This document shows, piece after piece, positions 1 through 8,345 of a stretch of DNA of 23,391 bases. Both the position numbers and the translations under genes were made by a program. The DNA is from Lingula anatina (lineage: Eukaryota; Brachiopoda; Lingulata; Lingulida; Lingulidae): assembly GCF_001039355.2 (NCBI RefSeq), contig NW_019775629.1, positions 203,763 to 227,153 on the forward strand, in the 5' to 3' direction. Position 1 is the stretch's first letter. Each line of letters begins with the position of its first letter. The notes under the pieces were generated by a model. It did not search any database. It saw only the letters and a program-made list of their open reading frames with translations, and was not told the origin of the DNA.

Positions 1-20
1 TTTTTTTTTTGTTATACATA

Positions 21-1355
21 TAGTAGGTTTGTTTAGAGGTCAAACGCTGCATTTTATAGTACAAATGTCTAACTTGGCATAAATGTTCCTTGGGCCAAAA
101 GATTTTTTTTTATCCAAAGAGACACTCTATCGATGCATAAATTTGCATAAATTATGCAAATTAGGTGCCAAAATATATAATATTTCATATTTCCATTAAT
201 TGTTGGCCTAGAAACATGTATAGATTATCGAACTTGGCTAAATTAGGGACAAGGAACCCATTTTTGATCATTTGGAAGCAATTAGTGGCCATTTTGTGCC
301 TCAAATCCAAGATGGCCGCCACTGCTATTTTATGTTGAATTTTGAAGCGTTTGGTCTATATATACTTGATATATATATTGATTCCTACTATTTTGGGGCT
401 GCAAAAGTCATTTTTGATATTGTTTTGGTGATAGAAGGTGATTTGAAGGGACAAATAGGGTATTTAAAGTGCCTACCAAGATATCTGTGAACGCTGCAAA
501 ACCATGGATATTGATAACCCGTATTCAAATATGTATCTCAATGCAATTTCTTGTTATATACCATCACTATTGGACTATATTAGAGCAAAAAAGCTCATTT
601 TTACCATTATGGAGGCCATTGGTGGCTGTTTATCCCTCAAATCCAAGATGGCCGCCAAAAACCATATTGAAATTGGGCCTAATTCACTATTTTGAAACTA
701 TATGTATTACATCTTTGTAAATGAGTAATACGTCGTTTTATATTATTTTCTGGTGCAAAATACATTATCTGTTTCATAAAATTTGTGCCTCAAATCTAAG
801 ATGGCCCTCATCCGTCATTTTGAAATTGAGCATTATTCACCATTTTGAAAATATCACATCTTCATAAGCATGCCATACGTCTTTTTTGATTAAATCCCTG
901 GTGCAGAATGCATTTTACGTTTCATAAAATGTAAATAGAAACATTTATTAACCTCCAAATAAAGTCGTCACATGGGCCTGAAGTTTGTATGTACAATTAG
1001 TAATCTTATTAGTACAAAACTATGTGCTTTAACATATTTTAAGGATTTTGCCCGATATATAAAACAAGTGTCAGCAAACAAAATGGCTGAATTAAAGCAA
1101 AAGAATACATCTTTGACCGCATGAGGAAAATTGTTAGCCATCATTTTGATCAAAACCAAGTGTTGGTTGCATGCCGATATTCTAATGATTTGGTGTAATT
1201 TATAATCTTTGAACTGTGGGAGCCTCATACTCTTGTATTAGGTAAAATTGTACTATTCTGGGGGCTCAAAAGTAATTTTCTGGTGCTAATTTGGTGACGG
1301 AAATAATAAAAAGGTAATATAAGGTTGTAAAATAAATTCCAAGATGAGTTTCATT
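21..1355 (+). repeat. Left arm of inverted repeat
   Basis: Matching landmarks in order from the outside: TAGTAGGTTTGTT near 21, CAAACGCTGCATTTTATAGT near 41, the ATTATGCAAATTAGGTGCC stretch near 150, GTGCCTACCAAGATATCTGTG near 470, TGAGTAATACGTCGTTTTA near 722, and ATTCCAAGATGAGTTT near 1337. All recur in the same order in the reverse complement of the right arm. Similarity is high in the outer ~760 bases and weak but still collinear from about 930 to 1355. Confidence 0.7.
631..930 (+). repeat. Tandem duplication (~150 bp) inside left arm
   Basis: Two adjacent diverged copies, about 631-780 and 782-930. Each runs from CTCAAATC(C/T)AAGATGGCC through a TTTTGAAA segment and a CATACGTC/AATACGTC segment to GGTGCA(A/G)AAT(A/G)CATT and ends in TTTCATAAAAT. 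The right arm carries only one copy (about 2930-3075), so the duplication is specific to one arm. Confidence 0.6.
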
Positions 1356-2164
1356 GAGTCTGTTACATAAATGTGGAACCCGAACCACATGCGCAAATAT
1401 AGATTTATTTTTAGTGACCATCTTTAGTGACCATCTTTAGTGACCATCCACTAAACGAATAATTTAAAGGTAAGCAATTAATGTATATACATAGTGGTAT
1501 TATATTATTAAACTTTTACTGGTCAATGTGAACCAAAAAGCCACATGTATATTTATGTCCCAGTAACTGGGGATTGCATTTGCATGTTAAATATAGTCCA
1601 GAAGATTTGAAGGGTGAAAAATGTGTCGTCTTATAATACTATGGAACTTGGATAGTTGTGTTGATGCGTAAATGCCCGTGAAAGATAAGCAAATGAAATT
1701 TGCTTTGAAATAGTTCCAGATCTTGTCTGCAAAATCATCCAGCAGCACAGCAAAAAGAAACATGCATGATCAACTCCGGTAGGCCAATAAGACAACAGCC
1801 ACTAAGAATTGAGGTTTTGTCAGTGTCCTATGAGGAATAGCCAAACAATATATTAAAATCCAGTTTCCAGAGAAACATCAATGCATGGGAACATGTCGCA
1901 TCAGAGGAAAGTGGTATCTTTACACAAAAGAACGAATCTGCAAAACCAACTAGAAAGCAGCAGCTGTGCAGGTAGGCAAGAGGGATAATACAAAAAAAAA
2001 GTCTAGGAAGCAGCCTCCTTTCCTAGGTGACAGTTCCAGTGATCCTTCCTAGCATGATTTGGCCAGACAAGTCATCTCACTACCAGTAGAAATCCACAAG
2101 GCGACTACATAGTTCTCATTGTTTCCAATGGACGGACAAGCACAAAACATCTATAGCATATGCC
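1356..2164. other. Spacer between the inverted arms; no gene seen
   Basis: About 0.8 kb of AT-rich sequence with frequent stops in all frames. There is no coding signature, RNA gene or nested element that I can recognise. Apart from the 13-bp minisatellite at its start, nothing stands out. Confidence 0.5.
1410..1448. repeat. Minisatellite, 3 x 13 bp
   Basis: Three perfect head-to-tail copies of TTTAGTGACCATC at 1410-1422, 1423-1435 and 1436-1448. Confidence 0.9.
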
Positions 2165-3743
2165 AACTATAGGAAAATTCATCTTGGAATCATCTTAAAA
2201 CACATTATGCCTTTTTTTTGTTATCCTCTGTCACCAGAACAACACCAGAAATTAACTATGTACTTCCAAAATAGTAACAACTGATGTGTTACGAATAATA
2301 TATGAAAGTCAAACAGCTCAAAAAGGTCAATTATGCCATAATTTTAAAATAGGGACAGGCTCTTGGATATGAAAAAAACAATGGCTAACAGTAGTCACCA
2401 TAAAGTCGAATCAGCCATGTTGGTCTCTTGCACTTAATCTATGTCTGGCAAAATCATTTAATTGTTATATAACATTTTTTGCACAAATTTGACTTCAAGG
2501 CGTATACAAGTGAAGGTGAAGACGTAAGCCTATATTGGTGTTGGAGCCTTGTAATATTTTCTTTTTGTATTATATCTCACAAGAGATAATACACGTGACT
2601 TCTGCAACCCAAAAGATAAGAAACGGTGTATAACATGCTAGTGTATGAGCAATAGCTTCAAATTGATGACTTATACCTTACCCGTATTTCAAAATTGTGA
2701 CTGGCGGCCATCTTGGATTTGAGGATCAAAATGGCTACCAATTGTCTCCAAAGCACCAAGTATATGTTCTTTACCTTTAATTAAGCCATTTTGGTCTCTT
2801 ACACTTGTTTCAAGCTATTTGGATTTTATAACTAAATTACTAAATGTACTAATTAGACTACATGGCACATTTAAGTCTATGTGACAACTTAAGCCTACAT
2901 GTATATTGATTTTGGAGGCTTAAATAGTTTGTACCCACATTTTATGAAACTGATAATGTATTCTGCTCCAGAAAATAATATAAAACGACATATTACTCAT
3001 TTACAAAGATGTAATATGTTTAGTTTCAAAATAGCGAATTAGGCCCAATTTCAATATGGTTTTTGGTGGCCAACTTGAATTTGAGGGATAAACGGCCACC
3101 AGTGGCCTCCATAATAGTAAAAATGAGTTTTTTTTTTGCTCTAATATAGTTCAATAGTGATGGTATATAACAAGAAATTGCATTGAGATACATATTTGAA
3201 TACGGGTTATCAATGTCCATGGTTTTGCAGCGTTCACAGATATCTTGGTAGGCACTTTAAACACCCTCTTTGTCCCTTCAGATCACTTTCTATCACCAAA
3301 ACAATATCACAAATGACTTTTGCAGCCCCAAAATAGTAGGAATCAGTCTATATCAAGTATATAAAGACCAAATGCTTCAAAATTCAACATAAAATAGTAA
3401 AATTATGTCCACTTTCAAAATGGCGGGTGGCGGCCATCTTGGACTTGAGGCACAAAATGGCCACCAATTGCTTCCAAATGATCAAAAATGGGTTCCTTGT
3501 CCCTAATTTAGCCAGGTTTGATAATCTATACATGTTTCTAGGCCAACAATTAATGGACATATGAAATATTATATAATTTTGGCACCTAATTTGCATAATT
3601 TATGCTAATTTATGCATCGATATAGCGTGTCTCTTTGGATAAAAAAAAATTCTTTAGGCCCGAGGAACATTTATGACAAGTTAGACATTTGTACTACAAA
3701 ATGCAGCGTTTGGCCAATTTTTGGTCCTTAACAAGCCTACTAA
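2165..3743 (-). repeat. Right arm of inverted repeat
   Basis: Reverse complement of the left arm. The outer end near 3743 reads TAGTAGGCTTGTTAAG on minus, against TAGTAGGTTTGTTTAG at 21 on plus. The inner part (about 2165-2930) is more diverged and includes segments around 2500-2720 without a clear partner in the left arm, so the arms differ by insertions or deletions. Confidence 0.65.
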
Positions 3744-4323
3744 TAGATTTAACAGCTTTGTAACAGCTTTTTTACAAAACAACGATTAGAAAAAATTCGT
3801 TTCGGATAATGATGTATTTACAGCTGTTATTGTTTATTTTAAAATCGTACAAAGTACCGTGTAATGTATTTCCAATAAACAGCGTTGTCAGATACGCAAG
3901 AGGAGCCTGTTGTTCCTTCATCCCAACTCTTTCATCCTTCGTCGTCAACAGAAAAGGAAATTACTTGGACTACAAAGTCTAGTCCTACAACTTTTGGCGT
4001 GGGAACTATTGCAGGCATACGAACAGTTAGTCAATGTGTGGTTATATGAAAGATATTCACAATATTCACAGCCATAAATGACATTTTTCAAAATTTCTTC
4101 ATTATCAATACAGTGATAGTCACGATATTCATATGATTAGATGCAAATTATGTTTTTTTTTTTTTTATTGATTTAAGTTTTGAGATTACAGAATGTATGA
4201 ATAAGAGAATAAAATATAAAAAATGCCTAAAATGAAAAATTGTGTTTTTGACAAGTGACATCTCTGTCGAAGTTGTTGGGCTTATTTACCTAAACACAGA
4301 AAACATTGTATTTTTTCTTGCAG
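3744..4323 (+). other. Upstream flank; Ser/Thr-rich open stretch of unknown status
   Basis: Mostly AT-rich spacer. One plus frame stays open from 3879 to a TGA at 4047-4049, about 56 codons, reading ...SDTQEEPVVPSSQLFHPSS... and rich in Ser, Thr and Pro. It follows AATAAACAG, which could serve as a splice acceptor, but no good donor closes it. It may be an upstream exon of the NACHT gene, a transposon remnant or chance. A pure T run lies at about 4154-4167. Confidence 0.25.
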
Positions 4324-4361
4324 GCAAACTTCATACAACCAAACCAGATATCCACTATCAG
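4324..4361 (+). CDS. Possible small upstream exon of the CARD-NACHT-BIR gene
   Basis: A 38-base stretch sits between a strong acceptor (pyrimidine-rich TTTTTTCTTGCAG ending at 4323) and a donor (CAG followed by GTATAT at 4362). All three frames are open. Read with two leading bases it gives KLHTTKPDIHYQ and ends on a whole codon, which matches the phase-0 start of the next exon at 4856. It would supply residues just ahead of the CARD. The splice sites and phase fit, but the peptide is too short to recognise. The true initiator would lie further upstream and was not found. Confidence 0.35.
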
Positions 4362-4459
4362 GTATATTCATAATTTTTAACTCGAAATGTTGATAAAATG
4401 ATTACACGAATGTTCACCCTGAAACGTAGATATTACATGTACTACAAAAACGTAGATAT

Positions 4460-4499
4460 TTAACCCTCAAGTGACCGTGTGGGGTCATTTACGGCCCCA
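4460..4499 (+). mobile_element. piggyBac-like terminus (single end)
   Basis: TTAA at 4460-4463 is followed directly by CCCTCAAGTGACCGTGTGGG and then an imperfect palindrome, GGGGTCATTTACGGCCCC. A TTAA target followed by CCC and a GGGTCA...-type inner motif is characteristic of piggyBac-superfamily ends. A related perfect palindrome lies at 4644-4659. No opposite end (…GGGTTAA) and no transposase were seen, so at most this is a fragment or short derivative. Confidence 0.3.
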
Positions 4500-4643
4500 G
4501 CCATGTGCTTTAATGTGCCATCTCTTTATTTTTATCCGGGTTTTACCTAGTATGATTTTGTCAGTCTACTAACCCTACACACTTCCGCAGTTTTTTGCAG
4601 GGATTAACCAATTAGTGTGGCGTATACAACACAAATTCTTGTA

Positions 4644-4659
4644 GGGTCATTTATGACCC
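4644..4659. repeat. Perfect short palindrome GGGTCAT-TT-ATGACCC
   Basis: Seven-base arms around a TT loop. It resembles the imperfect GGGGTCATTTACGGCCCC at about 4480-4498 and is probably part of the same decayed element. Confidence 0.6.
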
Positions 4660-4855
4660 GAAGTTTAGCGTTGGTTTTTAAACATTGATTTTTGAATTTT
4701 ACTCAAACGTTCCACTTCTTATATTGTATTGCACTGAACCATGTGCCTCGAATAAGGACATATTGGTAAGGGAAGTGGTAAATCAGTTATCGGTAGCACA
4801 TTTTGTTTTGTTGATATAAGCTTTAAAAGAGCTTGGGTTCATCTCAATTTTGCAG

Positions 4856-7316
4856 GCACTTGTATTGAGTCTAATACACAGAATCATGTTGGTACAAATG
4901 GGTCCTCTGCTGATTAAAGATCTACATGTTGGCGACATTATCCCGGACATGGTAGACAGGAAAATCCTCAGTGAACATAATGCAGAGAAGTTAATGGCTC
5001 ACAAAACAAAACAAGATCAAGCTTTAAAATGTCTTCGTATTTTAACAAAACGTGGTCCTACTGCATTTGAAACCATGGCTGAAGTGTTGAGAAAACACAA
5101 GAAAGAACTTGCAGACCTAATTGCAATAAAAGTGAATCCTTGCAGTAGTAAAAACCAAATTGCAAATTTCTACATCGATCAGATAAGATCAGATCAGATA
5201 CTGCACCTTCCCTGGGACCCCGACGACACCATGCACATAGACGACGTCTATGTTAACCTGCAGTGGGTACAAGATGAAAGGAAACCTGCAGTTACTAGTT
5301 ATGGTGCAATCCAATGCTATACATCAATATTTAAATATACCAAACAAGGGAAGGCACCAAAGAGAATGTCGGTAAGAGGAAAGGCAGGCAACGGCAAAAC
5401 CACCTTCACAAAGAAGATGACAACAGACTGGGCAAAAGTCACAAAAGGTTTAGGAGAATGCGATGGAGTACTTTCGAAATACAAACATCTTTTAATGATA
5501 AATCTTCGCAGCATTGAGCCTTGTCAAACACTGAAAGGGGCAATTGAATCGCAAATCACCCTTTCTACAGAAAAGAGGAAAGCAGTGACAGATGAAATCA
5601 TGCAAGTTCTCGACTTTGACACTGACCATGTTCTACTGGTCTTTGATGGTTATGATGAATATAACAACACTTCCAAAGATATCACAGACATCATTTACCG
5701 TAAACGATACCAGGATGTGTGCACCGTCATCACAACACGTCCGCGGAAAGCAGAAGAACTGATGAACAGACGAATAATGGACAGTGCGCGTGAAATCACC
5801 GTCCATTTAAATAATCTGGAGTCAAAAAAGCGTCACTTTCTTGATTGTCAGAAGAAGTCATGGTCAATAAGGAACAATCTCTTAGGCTACGTGATGGAAA
5901 AAAAGTCAATGTCCTTGGTGAAGACCCCATTACTGCTGCTGGTCAGGAACCTTCGCCATGTGCCAGGGCTGGAACATTTGAGGCTAGACAGTGGATCCAT
6001 GCAGGGGCCCAGGGGTGGGCCGAGCAGGTGTACGTGTCCTAGGGGCGAAGATATCACAGAATATGAAGCAGGACTGAGCCAAGGTGTGAATCACACCACA
6101 ATGCTGCCACACTTCCCATTCACTGGAAATCAGCTGGTACAGTACTGTGGTATCAGCCGGCCACTGATTACATTAAATTCTCTCGAAGGTGAAAAGGGTT
6201 GGAGTAAATGCTTGTCAGAGAACTTGGAAAGCAAGAACAAGAAGACTTCTTGCCATCATACATACCAGTCAGATTACACATTGCTATCAAAAATGAGTTC
6301 ACAAGAGAAAACAGTAACAAGTGATCCGGAATTTGATCGTCATTCACTGACGTCATCAGTGCAGAATAGAGTTAAGGCATTTTTTAATCAGGACAGAATG
6401 CAACAGAAAGAAGAGATACAATGTACGAAAGATAAATGCACGAAAGAAAATGCGGACGAGAAGGACGATCACAATACCTACAGCCAAGTTTTAGCTTTTC
6501 TTCACAATGATTTGTTTCGGCATTCAACAAATTTCGTCCCAGGAGGGGCAAGCATGCTTTTATATCCGGCGCATCTTAACGAGTACTTTCTTCAGTCGGC
6601 ACAAGGCCCACCCTTTCGTATGGGGGAGGAATACTGCTATGAAGCAGTGCGACTGTCCAGTTTTAAAGACCTGCCCAATTCAGTTCCGGTACGAGCAACG
6701 CGACTTGCACGATCAGGGTTTTATTACACTGGAAACAGAGACGAGGTAGTATGTTTTAGCTGTGGAGGGAGACTTAAGGAGTGGACCTATGGAGACAGTC
6801 CATTTATGCGACATCGTAATTTCTTCCCAGATTGCCCACTTATGAAAGGGACTGAGACAAAGAATGTTCCCCTGTTCCAAACAGATGATGCTATTTCTAT
6901 TAACAGCATTGGCGTCGACGATGATCCTTTCCCAAACTTAGCAAGGTCTTCACCACGTGACCATGGTAGCAATGCGTCCTCACTACTGTCAAGCCGACAA
7001 GCACTATCCAGGTCACTGGGCATCAGTTCAGCAGAGGTCGCCACCCCACAGATCACTCATGCCGGGGTTGCCAGTGGTGTACGCTCTAACGAGAACACAT
7101 CTGCCCCCTTAACTCCACCAAATACATCTCATCTGCCTGCATGTGTCCCTTCACGGATGAGAAATGAGTCTGATCGCCTAGCAACTTTCGTCAGCTGGCC
7201 CAGTGGAGCAAGTGTCCGACCCAGAGACTTGGCAAGAGCTGGTTTCTTCTATCTGGGCACGGAGGACCGGGTACAGTGTGCCTTCTGTGATGGTGTATTA
7301 AGGAACTGGGAACTAG
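4856..7316 (+). CDS. CARD-NACHT-BIR-BIR protein, one exon, both ends incomplete (NLR/NAIP-like)
   Basis: Predicted cytosolic signalling ATPase; residues are numbered from the exon's first codon. The open frame has no good initiator at its edge. It starts at an acceptor (ATTTTGCAG|GCA), and an ATG at 4886 would cut into the CARD. Residues 6-90 are a CARD (HRIMLVQ..., ILSEHNAEK, ILTKRGPTAFETM), aligning almost without gaps to caspase-9/RAIDD-type CARDs. NACHT follows: Walker A GKAGNGKT (175-182), Walker B LLVFDGYDE (260-268), sensor ITTRP (292-296). It breaks off after TPLLLLV (357-363), the usual helical/winged-helix part is absent, and an LRR-like scrap (NLRHVPGLEHLRL) follows. BIR1 (599-660) is complete, with zinc ligands C633, C636, H653 and C660. 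A Ser/Pro-rich linker leads to BIR2 (from 774), which has C808 and C811 but is cut at donor CTAG|GTATGG before its His and final Cys. Continuing the frame gives an unrelated tail and a stop at 7376. The protein is likely a death or immune-signalling regulator. The family call is firm; whether the gene is intact is not. Confidence 0.85.
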
Positions 7317-7387
7317 GTATGGTTACTTTTTACCGCTATGAACGCGATTCTATATATATCCCTGCCTGTGCTGTGTAAATGGTTAAA

Positions 7388-7388
7388 N
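7388..7388. other. Ambiguous base (N), possible assembly gap
   Basis: A lone N lies 71 bases after the splice donor that ends the second BIR. The only other N in the window, at 20894, sits exactly on an apparent contig join, so this one may also mark a join. No duplicated sequence flanks it. Confidence 0.5.
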
Positions 7389-7744
7389 ACGGTACATGTG
7401 ATGGAAAAATACCCATAATATGAAAGAAAATGTCTCACTGTGGGTTTTTTCCTTCATATGCTTTGCCACACAGGAAAAATAAAAATACTGACAGGTACGG
7501 TTCTATTTGTTTAACTTGAGCTCAGGGGAGGCCAAAAAATATTACAACTGCGTCACCAGACTCAATATTCTTTGTGTGCTAGTTGCTACTATAATCAATC
7601 ATCAATATTTTGATTTACTTTATCAATAGAGTAGGAATAATAACACTGCATTTTGCAAGAATTTGATTAAAACATGCACAAAACTAATGATGATACAGTT
7701 ATTGTCTGTGCGTGCATGTCTGTATGCATGTGTACACGCGCGCG

Positions 7745-7822
<78 letters not shown>

Positions 7823-8345
7823 ATCCCTCTATTAAAAATCTCTGACCAAATATTTGTCTATAATAAATGTAACGGCCGTTAAAATCGAGCAGGTTTCTTT
7901 CCCATAAACGAGACAGAAATACCTGCATTCATGGCTCTTTTACAACAGCCTGGGTAAATACAATACGACTACGACAACAGCCAACACACAATAGACGTTC
8001 CTTTTGTACTCAGCGTTGCTATGTTGAGGTCAGCGATAGGTAATAAACAGACTCAATGTTTTCTCTACCCTTGCACAGTTCTTAAGCATAATAGAAAGAA
8101 ACAAGGCGCAAAACAAGGATAATTTTAGAAAACAGTGGTGATAGATATGACGATAAGTCAGTGAAAGGCTGAACACAGGACAAGTGAGTGATAACCTATA
8201 ACTGTGACCTCTGTTGATTACAACCGTAGCGTTTGGGAGGAGAAAGAAACCGAGCATTATTTGACAATTTTAGAATGAATTATTCAATTTAGGCAACAAA
8301 ACCAGTTCAGTTTTCCTTTGTAAATTAACAAAGAGACAGACAGAC
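7389..8345. other. Spacer between NACHT-BIR gene and TRIM gene
   Basis: No exon completing the second BIR (a GD.P...H......C segment) could be found in any plus frame. The content is AT-rich spacer, a long microsatellite at 7706-7817 and, towards 8345, the presumed promoter and 5' UTR of the TRIM gene. Confidence 0.55.
7706..7817. repeat. Compound microsatellite (TG)n(AG)n with alternating purine-pyrimidine lead-in
   Basis: A mostly alternating purine-pyrimidine run (TGTGCGTGCATG..., ACGCGCGCGCGTGTATG) leads into uninterrupted TG repeats at about 7750-7780. These are followed by CG TG and about sixteen AG units to 7816. Confidence 0.95.

Larger units (their letters stand above)
21..3743. mobile_element. 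Old fold-back element with very long inverted arms
   Basis: The first 3.7 kb folds back on itself. Sequence from about 21 to 1355 recurs as its reverse complement between about 2165 and 3743, with a spacer of roughly 0.8 kb. Both arms even carry the same short open frame: 504-695 on plus and 3026-3220 on minus both begin MDIDNPYSNMYLNA. This is arm symmetry and not a gene. No transposase-like open frame is visible, so this looks like a non-autonomous fold-back or long-TIR element. The arms have many substitutions and indels, so the insertion is old. Outer limits are approximate because the left end lies at the window edge and no target-site duplication could be defined. An inverted duplication of ordinary genomic sequence is the alternative. 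Confidence 0.7.

Noticed and set aside
272-720. Overlapping short open frames in the first 720 bases, one mirrored at 3026-3220 on minus
   Set aside because: They follow the inverted-repeat symmetry, contain no domain and differ by indels. They are shadows of the repeat and not genes.
4850-4855. TTG at 4850 as the start of the NACHT protein
   Set aside because: It is part of the TTTTGCAG splice acceptor. A TTG start would be exceptional in an animal gene, and the CARD needs sequence only from 4856 on.
7317-7378. Last ~20 codons of the NACHT-BIR open frame (ending IYIPACAV)
   Set aside because: They start at a good splice donor in the middle of a BIR and lack the zinc His, so they are most likely intron read-through.
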